A stretch of 64,000 bases of DNA from Mucilaginibacter robiniae (GTDB lineage Bacteria > Bacteroidota > Bacteroidia > Sphingobacteriales > Sphingobacteriaceae). Below, in pieces: positions 16,972 through 25,647 of this stretch; within the stretch, counting starts at the first letter, position 1, and every line of letters begins with the position of its first letter. Both the position numbers and the translations under genes were made by a program. The notes beneath the pieces are model-generated. The model made no database searches. It saw only the letters and a program-made list of their open reading frames with translations, and was not told the DNA's origin. Location: NCBI RefSeq assembly GCF_012849215.1, contig NZ_CP051682.1, positions 4,402,001-4,466,000 of the forward strand, in the 5' to 3' direction.

Positions 16972-17418
16972 TTAATTAGTATTCGTAATGAGGCCAGGTT
17001 CGTCATACTCAATCATACGCTGACGTTCAGCCCTAGGTATGGGTATCGATTTGTTAGCTTTGTAATCATAACTAATGCAAACGGTTTTTCCCGTAGTGCA
17101 AATTTCTTCGCCATCAGTTGTGTTTTTTACCAGTACATACATTACATCAAAACTGCTGTTACCAATACGCGAAACACGTATGTAACAAGTAATCTGATCA
17201 TGGATGGTTATAGGCTTTAAATAATTTATTTCTGATCTACCTAAAATAACACCGGTATTGTTCCAATCCCATTGTACTACATCTCGCCAATAATTCAACC
17301 TAGTAATTTCAAAATAGGTTAAATATATAGTGTTACTTACGTTCCCGTAAGCATCAATATCTGAAAATCGAATGGGTAAATTCGTTTTATACTTATAATT
17401 AGTTAAATCTTCAGTCAT
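16972..17418 (-). CDS. 4HBT-family acyl-CoA thioesterase
   Basis: A hot-dog-fold thioesterase of 148 residues. The signature RFSDIDAYGNVSNTIYLTYFE is the 4HBT motif with the catalytic Asp; the usual GHVNN reads GNVSN here, so the motif His is replaced by Asn. Conserved strands follow (ITCYIRVSRIGNSSFDVMYV). YbgC/FcbC-like members hydrolyse acyl-CoA or act in ester chemistry. Substrate unknown. Single gene. Confidence 0.85.
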   Translation of the reverse strand: MTEDLTNYKYKTNLPIRFSDIDAYGNVSNTIYLTYFEITRLNYWRDVVQWDWNNTGVILGRSEINYLKPITIHDQITCYIRVSRIGNSSFDVMYVLVKNTTDGEEICTTGKTVCISYDYKANKSIPIPRAERQRMIEYDEPGLITNTN

Positions 17419-17552
17419 TTAGTGTCAAATTGTCGTTTTGGAAATATATTTACAGACACATTGTCGGTAAAAGAACTTGATTTTAGCGTTGGTATAAGCC
17501 TTGTATAATCAATAACGAAAATATAAAAAGAAATTTTTCGGAGGATATAAAA

Positions 17553-17993
17553 ATGACATTAGTGAATTTTAAAAACGGAAATAGAAATGCTTTGGTGAAC
17601 CCTTTATTTAAAGATGTGTTCAATCCTTTTTTCAACGAAGCTTTTTCAAATGCACCTCAATACAATAAAGTTCCGGCTGTAAATATTGCCGAAACTGAAA
17701 AAGGTTTTGCTATTGAATTAGCTGTTCCAGGTTTGAAGAAAGAGGACTTCAAAATTAATTTAGATAAAAACGTTTTAAGCGTATCTGCTGAGGTGAAAGC
17801 TGAAGAAGCTACCGAAACTAAAAAATATAACAATAAAGAGTTTAGTTATTATTCATTTAAACGTTCATTTAACTTACCTGAAACTGTTGACCAATCATCT
17901 ATTGATGCTCAATATGTAGATGGTGTTTTAACCCTAAGTGTAGCTAAGAAAGAAGAAGCTCGATTACAAACCCGTGAAATTGCGGTAAAGTAA
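17553..17993 (+). CDS. Hsp20/alpha-crystallin small heat shock protein
   Basis: An ATP-independent holdase of 146 residues that keeps unfolded proteins soluble. The alpha-crystallin domain covers about 40-135: VPAVNIAETEKGFAIELAVP, GLKKEDFKINLDKNVLSVSA, and the FKRSFNLPETVD/GVLTLSV strands. The C-terminal anchor is degenerate. A strong ribosome binding site, GGAGG, lies 9 bases before the ATG, unusual for this phylum and consistent with high expression. It is followed by its own terminator. Confidence 0.95.
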   Translation: MTLVNFKNGNRNALVNPLFKDVFNPFFNEAFSNAPQYNKVPAVNIAETEKGFAIELAVPGLKKEDFKINLDKNVLSVSAEVKAEEATETKKYNNKEFSYYSFKRSFNLPETVDQSSIDAQYVDGVLTLSVAKKEEARLQTREIAVK

Positions 17994-18036
17994 TCAGCAA
18001 GTTTGTTTTTATATAGGTTGTTGGTTTAGTTTGATT

Positions 18037-18069
18037 AGTCCACTTTGCATATGCAGAGTGGACTTTTTA
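18037..18069 (+). terminator. Rho-independent terminator of hsp20
   Basis: Fourteen-base arms with one G-U pair (18037-18050, 18051-18064), followed by five T. Confidence 0.85.
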
Positions 18070-18114
18070 ATTTATCAACCTATTGGTTCATGTGAAATAT
18101 TCTACTAAACTAGT

Positions 18115-18606
18115 TTAGCTTCTCATATTAATATACTGAAGCGGTTGCCCAAAATCTTCATTACGACACAAACTGATTACAGCTTGTAAATCATCAATTT
18201 TTTTAGCCTGTACACGAACTTGATCATCCATAATGGAAACCTGAACTTTCAATCCGCTATCTTTTATCTTCTTAACGATCTTTTTGGCAGCCTCTTTATC
18301 AATACCTTCCTTAATAGTAATCTCTTTACGGATCATGTTGCCCGATGCGTACTGTTCTTTACCAAAGTCGAGGGCTTTAGGATCAAGCTGTTGTTTAATC
18401 ATGCGGCTGATGATAGAATCTTGAATGGCTTTCAACCGCATCTCATTCTCAGTAACAATAGTTACCTCATTAGTTTTCTTATCCAAGTCAACCGTGCTTT
18501 TAGAGTCATTAAAGTCAAAGCGGTTTAAAATTTCTTTTTTGGCGTTGTTGATGGCGTTATCCAATGTTTGCGCATCTATTTTGCTAACAATATCAAATGA
18601 AGGCAT
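18115..18606 (-). CDS. YajQ-family nucleotide-binding protein
   Basis: A protein of 163 residues with the full YajQ pattern: MPSFDIVSKIDAQTLDNAIN, RFDFNDSKSTV, the repeated ferredoxin-like halves, and LQVSIMDDQVRV-type end strands. Family members bind cyclic di-GMP or other nucleotides and RNA, and in some species co-regulate transcription; the role in Bacteroidota is not defined. It lies divergent from ppk1. Confidence 0.92.
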   Translation of the reverse strand: MPSFDIVSKIDAQTLDNAINNAKKEILNRFDFNDSKSTVDLDKKTNEVTIVTENEMRLKAIQDSIISRMIKQQLDPKALDFGKEQYASGNMIRKEITIKEGIDKEAAKKIVKKIKDSGLKVQVSIMDDQVRVQAKKIDDLQAVISLCRNEDFGQPLQYINMRS

Positions 18607-18628
18607 TAGTAAATGTATTTAGGGTAAA

Positions 18629-18636
18629 CAAAAGTA
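18629..18636 (-). promoter_or_regulatory. Candidate -7 promoter element for the YajQ-family gene
   Basis: On the minus strand this reads TACTTTTG, matching TAnnTTTG, 22 bases before the start codon. Confidence 0.4.
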
Positions 18637-18750
18637 GCCTATATGAAGTACAGTTATTACAACTATTTAAAATAATTAAGTTAATATTATCTTAACATCA
18701 AAATAGGCAGCTTTGTGGCTACAACACGTTAGGCGCTGCAATGTTTACTC

Positions 18751-20808
18751 ATGGCTCATAAACATATACCTTTAATTAATCGCGAAATCAGCTGGCTGTA
18801 CTTCAATGATCGTGTTTTGCAGGAGGCAGCAGATCCCACTGTACCGCTGATTGATCGAATAAAGTTCTTGGCCATATTCTCCTCTAACCTGGATGAATTT
18901 TACCGGGTTAGGGTAGCTACTTTAAACAGGTTGTCGAACCTGAACGAAAAAGCAAAAGCATTGCTGGGGTACAATCCCAAAAAAGTTCTTAATCAAATTA
19001 AAAACTTGGTTGTAAAGCTGGAGCATAAGTTTAATAATCTGTACGATAATATTATTATTAAACAACTAGCTGAACATAAAATTTTCATTCTTAATGAAAA
19101 GCAATTGAATGTAAACCGGGGCTTGTTTGTGAAAAAATATTTTCGCGAAAAGCTGTTATCAACACTGGTACCGGTTATGTTGGATGATCAGCAAACACTG
19201 CCCGAACTGCGTGATCGTGCTATTTACTTTCTGGTAAAACTAACGAAAGGTAAAAAAGATCGTTTGGCTTTAATTGAATTACCTGATGATTTATCCCGAT
19301 TTTTAGTTTTACCCGAAACCAATCAGCTTAAGTTCATCATCATGGTAGATGATATTATCCGGTACAATCTGGAAGATATCTTCTTCATATTTGAATATGA
19401 TAGTATTGAAGCGTATTCCATACAGCTTACACGTGATGCAGAACTGGATCTGGATAAAGAAGTAAGCGAAAAGTTTATTGACGCCTTGGCTAAAAGCTTG
19501 CAAAAACGCCGTAAGGGTAAACCCATGCGGCTACTGTATGATGCTAATATGCCAGCCGAAATGTTAAACTATCTTAATGCTCGTGTCGGATTAAGTTCTG
19601 ATAGTTTGATTCCAGCTAACAAATACCAAAATTTTAAGGATTTTATTAATTTTCCAAATGTGGGTGGGCCTGAGTTGGAGTACCCACGCATAGCCAATTT
19701 GCCGGTACCAGGATTGTCTGTTGGTAAGAGCTTGATTAATTTAATAGCCACTCAGGATTTTCTAGTGAGTACACCTTATCAATCCTACGATTACATAATC
19801 TTGTTTTTACGTGAGGCTGCTATCGACCCTAAGGTAAAGCAAATTGACATCAGCTTATATCGGCTAGCTTCCAATTCAAGAGTAGTGCATGCATTAATAA
19901 ATGCGGCTAAAAACGGTAAAAAAGTAAATTGCCTGATTGAATTACGTGCTCGCTTTGATGAACAGAACAACATTAACTGGACAAGGCGACTGGAAGAAGA
20001 AGGCATTAACGTGATACATGGTATATCTGGCTATAAGGTACATGCCAAAATATGTTTAGTTACACGAATGGAAAAAGGAAAGCCCGCGTATTATGCCTGT
20101 CTTTCTACCGGGAACTACAACGAGAAAACTGCTCAAATTTATGCCGATCATACTTTGCTAACGGCGAACAAAAAATTAACCGGCGATTTGGTACATGTAT
20201 TTCGGGCTATAAACAAAGGTGTTCTGCCTAAAGATGTCAAAAACCTCATTGTATCACCAGTTGATTCGCGCCCTGCAATTTATAAGTTGATTGACAACGA
20301 AATAAAAAATGCTAAAGCAGGTAAGCCAGCTTACATGATATTGAAAATGAACAGTCTGGCTGATGAGCAGATAATTGCCAAACTGTATGAAGCCAGCAAT
20401 GCAGGCGTTAAAATTAATTTGATTGTAAGAGGAATGTGTTGCCTGGTACCAGGGGTTAAAAATTTCAGTACAAACATCAAAGTAATAAGCATTGTTGATA
20501 AATATTTGGAGCATGCCCGGGTACATATATTTGCCAACGGCGGTCAGGAACTATTTTTTTTAACTTCGGCCGATTTCATGACACGCAATATTGATAACAG
20601 GGTAGAAGTGGGTTTCCCGGTATATGATGCTTCTTTACAGCAACAGATACGGGACATGATTAATTTGCAGCTTCATGATAATACCAAAGCCCGTGAAATT
20701 ACCATAACCAATACTAACAAGTACCGCAAAGCTAAAAATGGTACCAATCATCGGGCACAGATTGAAACCTATGATTATTTAAAACAACTTAAAACCATAA
20801 CACCTTGA
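18751..20808 (+). CDS. ppk1: Polyphosphate kinase 1
   Basis: Makes long-chain polyphosphate from ATP reversibly. The 685 residues cover the four usual domains: N-terminal helical (NREISWLYFNDRVLQEAADP), head, and two C-terminal phospholipase D-like domains. The phosphohistidine is H431 in GYKVHAKICL; the second catalytic His is H588 in LEHARVHIFANGG. TGNYNEKTAQIYAD is typical. All active-site residues are present. Its stop overlaps the start of ppx, giving a synthesis/degradation pair under one promoter. Confidence 0.97.
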   Translation: MAHKHIPLINREISWLYFNDRVLQEAADPTVPLIDRIKFLAIFSSNLDEFYRVRVATLNRLSNLNEKAKALLGYNPKKVLNQIKNLVVKLEHKFNNLYDNIIIKQLAEHKIFILNEKQLNVNRGLFVKKYFREKLLSTLVPVMLDDQQTLPELRDRAIYFLVKLTKGKKDRLALIELPDDLSRFLVLPETNQLKFIIMVDDIIRYNLEDIFFIFEYDSIEAYSIQLTRDAELDLDKEVSEKFIDALAKSLQKRRKGKPMRLLYDANMPAEMLNYLNARVGLSSDSLIPANKYQNFKDFINFPNVGGPELEYPRIANLPVPGLSVGKSLINLIATQDFLVSTPYQSYDYIILFLREAAIDPKVKQIDISLYRLASNSRVVHALINAAKNGKKVNCLIELRARFDEQNNINWTRRLEEEGINVIHGISGYKVHAKICLVTRMEKGKPAYYACLSTGNYNEKTAQIYADHTLLTANKKLTGDLVHVFRAINKGVLPKDVKNLIVSPVDSRPAIYKLIDNEIKNAKAGKPAYMILKMNSLADEQIIAKLYEASNAGVKINLIVRGMCCLVPGVKNFSTNIKVISIVDKYLEHARVHIFANGGQELFFLTSADFMTRNIDNRVEVGFPVYDASLQQQIRDMINLQLHDNTKAREITITNTNKYRKAKNGTNHRAQIETYDYLKQLKTITP

Positions 20809-21686
20809 GATACGGAGCAATTGACACAGGTTCGAACGCTGTTCGATTACTGATAGCCGACATTATTGATAATGACGGTAAAATTTCATTTAAAAAGAAC
20901 ACGCTCATTCGTGTGCCTTTACGCTTAGGTGATGATGCCTTTTTACATCAGCACATCTCTGATAAAAAAGCAGATGATTTGGTAAAAACAATGTCGGCTT
21001 TCAAGAACTTGATGGATGTATATAGGGTAGAAGATTATATGGCTTGTGCCACATCAGCCATGCGCGAAGCTAAAAACGGGCCCGAAATCATCAAGCGCAT
21101 TCAAGAAGAAGCGAATTTAAATCTGGAGATTGTTCAGGGCGAGCGTGAAGCCAACATCATTTATGCAAGCCATACCAATGTTAATCTGGATGAAAATAAA
21201 AACTACCTGTACATTGACGTAGGCGGCGGTAGTACTGAATTAACTGTCTTCTCAGACGGTGAATTATTAGCAGCGCAATCGTTCAACATTGGAACCATTC
21301 GTATTCTGGATAATCAAGATAAAGATGAAACCTGGAAAGAAATGAATGAGTTCATCCGTCAACATACCCGTAGGTTTAAAACGCTGTATGGTGTGGGTAC
21401 CGGTGGTAATATCAATAAGTTGTTTAAGCTGTCGGAGTTAAAAGATGATGAGGCCTTAAGTTATAGCAAACTTAAATCGTTATATAGTTATTTAAGTTCT
21501 TATTCATTAAAAGATCGTATTAATGTATTGAAGCTTAATCAAGATCGGGCAGATGTAATTATTCCGGCTTGCGAAATTTATACTACGGTAATGAAGTGGG
21601 CTAATATAAAAAACATCTATGTGCCGAGCATTGGAATGGCTGATGGTATTATTCAAACATTAATTGAGAAAAACCTTTCAAAATAA
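20805..21686 (+). CDS. ppx: Ppx/GppA exopolyphosphatase family protein
   Basis: Hydrolyses polyphosphate or pppGpp; acts opposite ppk1. The actin-like fold shows the N-terminal YGAIDTGSNAVRLLIAD phosphate loop, CATSAMREAKNG with the catalytic Glu region, and LYIDVGGGSTELTVF. The start is the TTG at 20805, whose last two bases lie in the ppk1 TGA; no ATG is available before residue 60, and the conserved N-terminus begins right there. At 293 residues it is the short form without the HD-like C-terminal domain. Confidence 0.92.
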   Translation: MRYGAIDTGSNAVRLLIADIIDNDGKISFKKNTLIRVPLRLGDDAFLHQHISDKKADDLVKTMSAFKNLMDVYRVEDYMACATSAMREAKNGPEIIKRIQEEANLNLEIVQGEREANIIYASHTNVNLDENKNYLYIDVGGGSTELTVFSDGELLAAQSFNIGTIRILDNQDKDETWKEMNEFIRQHTRRFKTLYGVGTGGNINKLFKLSELKDDEALSYSKLKSLYSYLSSYSLKDRINVLKLNQDRADVIIPACEIYTTVMKWANIKNIYVPSIGMADGIIQTLIEKNLSK

Positions 21687-21732
21687 ATTAAAAATAATTT
21701 TTCCAAATATGAAAAACATTGCTACATTTGTA

Positions 21733-21757
21733 ATGCCCTCTCAAAGGGCATGTTTTT
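21733..21757 (+). terminator. Hairpin with T-run after ppx
   Basis: ATGCCCT (21733-21739) pairs with AGGGCAT (21745-21751), followed by GTTTTT. It is the first of two consecutive terminator-like hairpins. Confidence 0.5.
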
Positions 21758-21803
21758 CATAGGTAGATGTAGGGTCGAGTACGAGTTATTCGACCCTTTT
21801 TTA
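21736..21803 (+). ncRNA. Possible small RNA with two hairpins
   Basis: A TAnnTTTG match (TACATTTG, 21723-21730) sits directly before two hairpins, the second a strong terminator. Read together, these could produce a transcript of about 68 bases with a 5' hairpin and a terminator. The alternative is that they are just tandem terminators of ppx and the TTTG match is chance. Confidence 0.25.
21771..21803 (+). terminator. Rho-independent terminator before ubiX
   Basis: AGGGTCGA (21771-21778) pairs with TCGACCCT (21790-21797), followed by six T. Confidence 0.85.
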
Positions 21804-21841
21804 TGCGCCTAACTTTTTGACCTTTACTTTGTAGTATTCGC

Positions 21842-22408
21842 ATGAAGAAAAAGATTGTAGTGGCTATAACAGGAGCCAGCGGTGCTATATATGCGCGGCT
21901 CTTACTCATGCAATTACAAAAGCTAAGCAGCCAAATAGCCGAGGTCGGAATTGTGATGAGCAAAAACGCTCAGGATGTTTGGGTATATGAACTGGATAGC
22001 AAAGATTATTTTGATTTTCCTTTTACCTACTATGATAAGCACGATTTCATGGCTCCTTTTGCATCAGGCTCTGCGCGATATGATACTATGGTTATTGTAC
22101 CCTGTTCAATGGGAACACTGGGGCGCATAGCCGCCGGCATGTCTGACGATTTAATTACTCGTGCAGCCGACGTAATTTTGAAAGAACGTCGTAAACTCAT
22201 TCTGGTAGCACGCGATACTCCTTTAAATCTGATTCACATTCGTAATATGAAAACTGTTACTGAAGCTGGTGGAATCATTTGTCCGGCAACACCCTCATTT
22301 TACAGTAAACCAATTACTGTTGAGGATGTGGCTCTAACTGTTGTACATCGGATAGTTGATCTGATCGGATTGGAGCAAGAGAGCTATCGCTGGAGTGAGG
22401 ATGAATAA
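21842..22408 (+). CDS. ubiX: UbiX-family flavin prenyltransferase
   Basis: Joins dimethylallyl phosphate to FMN, making the prenyl-FMN cofactor of UbiD-type decarboxylases. At 188 residues it has the classic N-terminal VVAITGASGAIYARLLL, the FMN phosphate region VIVPCSMGTLGRIAAGMSD, and the C-terminal VARDTPLNLIHIRNM. No ubiD gene is nearby. In this phylum, the partner usually serves menaquinone-type synthesis or aromatic acid metabolism. Confidence 0.93.
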   Translation: MKKKIVVAITGASGAIYARLLLMQLQKLSSQIAEVGIVMSKNAQDVWVYELDSKDYFDFPFTYYDKHDFMAPFASGSARYDTMVIVPCSMGTLGRIAAGMSDDLITRAADVILKERRKLILVARDTPLNLIHIRNMKTVTEAGGIICPATPSFYSKPITVEDVALTVVHRIVDLIGLEQESYRWSEDE

Positions 22409-22465
22409 AATTTTTTTATAATATCAAACACGTAGAAAATTCATTATAAAGTTTATAAACAGTTG

Positions 22466-22497
22466 TTGTAATGTGAGAAGTAAATTGTGTAATTTTG
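22466..22497 (+). promoter_or_regulatory. Candidate promoter for the PH-domain protein gene
   Basis: TTG at 22466-22468, a 21-base spacer and TAATTTTG at 22490-22497 fit the phylum consensus apart from two extra spacer bases. The ATG is 37 bases downstream. Confidence 0.4.
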
Positions 22498-22534
22498 AGC
22501 AATTTTAAAAATTTAACAATTTTATACTTATCAC

Positions 22535-23002
22535 ATGAGCTTCGTAGAAAAGAATTTAACAGCTAACGAACGTGTACAGTACACTGGTAAAATCCATTGG
22601 TATGTTTATGCACGAACATTCTTCATTTTTGCTATTATGGCATTAGTAATTAAGTCTTCATATGCATTAGGGGGCTTTTTGTTTTTCTTAGGTATAATTA
22701 GTTTGTTATCTAACATTGTGCTTTCAAAAACAACCGAATTTGTGGTTACTAATCGTAGAGTTATTTTAAAAACAGGATTTTTAAAAAGGAAGTTTATTGA
22801 GTTACAATTAAACAGAGCAGAAGGGCTTGTAGTTGAGCAAAGCATTCTTGGCAGAATGTTTAACTTTGGTAGTGTAAAAATTGCTACAGGTGGTGTAGCC
22901 GAATCATTCCCGTTTCTTGCTAATCCATTTGGTTTTAAGAAAGAAGTTAATCAAGCTATTGAGAACTCTGTAGTGCTAGCTACTGCTCCACAAGCTTATT
23001 AA
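22535..23002 (+). CDS. Bacterial PH-domain (YdbT-like) membrane protein
   Basis: A 155-residue protein with two close membrane segments (about 25-62: YARTFFIFAIMALVI; GGFLFFLGIISLLSNIVL), then a bacterial PH domain: TTEFVVTNRRVILKTGFL, IELQLNRAEGLVVEQSILGR and FNFGSVKIATGG are typical of the bPH2 family. The function of this family is poorly defined. It is encoded alone between ubiX and mtaB. Confidence 0.85.
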   Translation: MSFVEKNLTANERVQYTGKIHWYVYARTFFIFAIMALVIKSSYALGGFLFFLGIISLLSNIVLSKTTEFVVTNRRVILKTGFLKRKFIELQLNRAEGLVVEQSILGRMFNFGSVKIATGGVAESFPFLANPFGFKKEVNQAIENSVVLATAPQAY

Positions 23003-23114
23003 GTTAAATAATACTTGATAAAAAAGCTGATAACTGAATATGTTATCGACTTTTTTAAATGCTATTTTTAAAGATGTAGCTAGCAACATTTAAGTCACAA
23101 TGTTTACTTTTTCG

Positions 23115-23122
23115 TATCTTTG
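23115..23122 (+). promoter_or_regulatory. Candidate -7 promoter element of mtaB
   Basis: TATCTTTG is an exact TAnnTTTG match ending 10 bases before the ATG at 23133. Transcription would start within a few bases of the start codon, which rules out the longer frame from 23100. Confidence 0.5.
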
Positions 23123-23132
23123 CAGCTTGATA

Positions 23133-24452
23133 ATGAACAAGAAAGTTGCTTTTTATACCTTAGGCTGTAAGCTGAATTATTCAGAATCGTCAGCAATGGG
23201 ACGCCTGTTTACACAGGCCGGGTACCAGATTGTAGAATTTACCGACATTCCCGATGTATACGTAATTAATACCTGTTCGGTAACTGAAAATGCAGATAAG
23301 AAGTGTAAGAAAATTGTTAAAGAGGCACTTAAAATATCCCCTGATGCTTATGTAACTATTGTAGGTTGCTATGCGCAGTTGAAACCACAAGAAATAGCTG
23401 AAATACCAGGTGTGGATATGGTGTTAGGCGCTGCTGAAAAGTTTCAGCTAGTTGATTATATCACCGACTTAACTAAGCAACCAAAAACGCTGGTGTATAA
23501 CCAGCCGGTTTCTGAAGCTAACCAGTTTGTAGCTTCTTATTCCATTGGCGATCGTACCCGTACATTCTTGAAAGTGCAGGATGGGTGTGATTACTCTTGT
23601 TCATTTTGTACTATTCCACTAGCTCGTGGCGGCAGCCGAAGCGACACTATTGAACATGCCATAGCCCAAGCCAAGCAAATAGCAGCCTCAGGCGTTAAAG
23701 AAATTGTGTTAACCGGTGTAAACTTAGGCGATTTTGGTATCCGCAATGGTGAACGGCAAGACAAGTTTGTTGACTTAGTGAAAGCACTGGACAGGGTAGA
23801 AGGTATAGATCGTATTCGTATTTCATCTATTGAACCAAACTTACTTACGGATGAGATCATTGAGTTTGTGGCATCATCTCAACGGTTTGTGCCGCATTTC
23901 CATATTCCCCTTCAATCGGGCTCAAATAAAATTCTGGGTTTAATGCGACGTCGGTACCGCAGAGAATTGTATGCCGATCGGGTAGCAAAAATAAAACAGT
24001 TAATGCCTGATTGTTGCATTGGTGTAGATGTGATTGTTGGTTTTCCAGGTGAAACTCGCGAAGATTTTTTGGATACCTACAATTTTCTGAATGAATTAAA
24101 TATATCTTACTTGCACGTATTTACATATTCTGAACGTGAAAATACATTAGCTGCCGAGATGGAGGGCACTGTACCTGGTTCTACTCGTGCTGACCGTAGT
24201 AAGATGTTACATATTCTTTCAGATAAAAAGCGTCGGGCCTTTTATGCAACCCAAATAGGTGAAGATAGCGAAGTATTGTTTGAAGGTGATAATAAAGACG
24301 GCTATATGCATGGCTTCACCCGTAACTACGTTAAAGTGAAAGCCAAGTATGATCCTGTTCTGGTTAACGAACTAAAAACGGTGAAGTTAACAGCTGTAGG
24401 CTCTGATGGCGACGTTGAAATTACTGAGAGCGAAGAAATATTAGTTCATTAA
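23133..24452 (+). CDS. mtaB: tRNA t6A37 methylthiotransferase MtaB
   Basis: A radical-SAM enzyme that adds a methylthio group to t6A37 of tRNA. The N-terminal UPF0004 domain has three cluster Cys in TLGCKLNYSES, NTCSVTENADKKC and VGCYAQLKP. The radical-SAM cluster is C152, C156, C159 in GCDYSCSFC. HIPLQSGSNKILGLMRRRY is the family signature, and the last 60 residues form a TRAM domain. GCKLNYSES and CSVTENAD distinguish MtaB from MiaB and RimO. Start chosen at 23133 (MNKKVAFYTLGCK). Confidence 0.93.
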   Translation: MNKKVAFYTLGCKLNYSESSAMGRLFTQAGYQIVEFTDIPDVYVINTCSVTENADKKCKKIVKEALKISPDAYVTIVGCYAQLKPQEIAEIPGVDMVLGAAEKFQLVDYITDLTKQPKTLVYNQPVSEANQFVASYSIGDRTRTFLKVQDGCDYSCSFCTIPLARGGSRSDTIEHAIAQAKQIAASGVKEIVLTGVNLGDFGIRNGERQDKFVDLVKALDRVEGIDRIRISSIEPNLLTDEIIEFVASSQRFVPHFHIPLQSGSNKILGLMRRRYRRELYADRVAKIKQLMPDCCIGVDVIVGFPGETREDFLDTYNFLNELNISYLHVFTYSERENTLAAEMEGTVPGSTRADRSKMLHILSDKKRRAFYATQIGEDSEVLFEGDNKDGYMHGFTRNYVKVKAKYDPVLVNELKTVKLTAVGSDGDVEITESEEILVH

Positions 24453-24480
24453 CTTTATATTCGCTGCAAAAAAATACCTG

Positions 24481-25647
24481 ATGTTTCCAACCATTACCCA
24501 TCTTATCCAATACCTGTTTGGTATTCACATTCCGCTGCCGATACAAACATTTGGTTTTTTTGTAGGCTTAGCTTTCATAGCGGCTTACTGGGCCTTTGTG
24601 CAGGAGTTTAAACGCAAAGAACGTTTAGGCTATGTACATCCTTTTCAATCAACAGTTACCGTGGGACAAGGGCCTACTGCTGTCGATTTGTTAGGCAATG
24701 CGGTATTTGGATTTATTGTTGGTTACAAAATACTAGATCTGATTTTAAACTATAGTGCTTTTACCAGCAATCCGCAGGAGTATATTTTATCTACACGGGG
24801 CAATTTCCTGGGTGGTATTATCGGCGCTGCTGCTATTGCTTACTGGGCTTATTACGAAAAGAAAAAGCAGCAGCTAGCTGAACCTGTACAACAGAAAATT
24901 ACCGTACATCCTTACGAGCTGATGGGCAACATTTTAATATGGGCTGCAGTGTGGGGGTTTATTGGTGCTAAAGTATTTAATGCATTGGAAAACTGGGATG
25001 AGTTTATGCGCAATCCAGTTGACATGCTGATAGGTTTTAGTGGTTTAACCTTCTATGGTGGCTTGATTTGTGGTGGTGCAGCTGTTTTATACATTGCCAA
25101 CAAACATGGGGTTAAGCCTTTAACTATGCTGGATATTGGTGGCCCGGGCATGATGCTTTCTTACGGCGTAGGCCGTATAGGTTGCCAGATGGCTGGTGAT
25201 GGTGATTGGGGTATTACTAATTTAGCGCCCAAACCTAGCTGGTTAAGCTGGGCACCCGATTGGATGTGGGCGTTTAAATACCCGCATAATGTAAATGAAG
25301 TAGGCGTAGCTATTCCAGGTTGCCTAGGTAAATACTGTGCTGAGTTGCAATCCCCTGTTTATCCAACACCTTTTTACGAGTGTGTAGTTTGTATATTGCT
25401 GTTCCTGTTTCTATGGAGCATCCGGAATCGTATTAAAACACCGGGCATGATGTTTGGAATTTATCTGATTCTGAATGGTATTGAACGCTTCTTTGTGGAG
25501 TTAATACGCGTAAATACTCGTTATCATATTGGTAGTTTATCTTTTACTCAGGCCGAACTTATATCTCTATGTTTAGTTCTAGCTGGTATTATCCTGATTG
25601 TATCCGTATCGGCTAAGTCCAAAACCACTGCCTTGAATAATGAATAA
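24481..25647 (+). CDS. lgt: Prolipoprotein diacylglyceryl transferase
   Basis: Transfers diacylglycerol to the lipobox Cys of prolipoproteins, the first step in lipoprotein maturation, needed for the many lipoproteins encoded here. It has seven or more membrane segments (GFFVGLAFIAAYWAFVQEF at the start) and GFIGAKVFNALENWDEF. The signature region is YGVGRIGCQMAGDGDWG, a variant of the usual GRxGNFxNxExxG. FFVELIRVNTRYHIGSLSFT precedes the last segment. At 388 residues it is longer than enterobacterial Lgt, usual in Bacteroidota. It overlaps the GtrA gene by eight bases. Confidence 0.92.
   Translation: MFPTITHLIQYLFGIHIPLPIQTFGFFVGLAFIAAYWAFVQEFKRKERLGYVHPFQSTVTVGQGPTAVDLLGNAVFGFIVGYKILDLILNYSAFTSNPQEYILSTRGNFLGGIIGAAAIAYWAYYEKKKQQLAEPVQQKITVHPYELMGNILIWAAVWGFIGAKVFNALENWDEFMRNPVDMLIGFSGLTFYGGLICGGAAVLYIANKHGVKPLTMLDIGGPGMMLSYGVGRIGCQMAGDGDWGITNLAPKPSWLSWAPDWMWAFKYPHNVNEVGVAIPGCLGKYCAELQSPVYPTPFYECVVCILLFLFLWSIRNRIKTPGMMFGIYLILNGIERFFVELIRVNTRYHIGSLSFTQAELISLCLVLAGIILIVSVSAKSKTTALNNE

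Noticed and set aside
17419..17552. Repeated TGTC motifs upstream of hsp20 as a heat-shock operator
   Set aside because: The motifs are short and irregularly spaced, and they do not form a clear inverted repeat.
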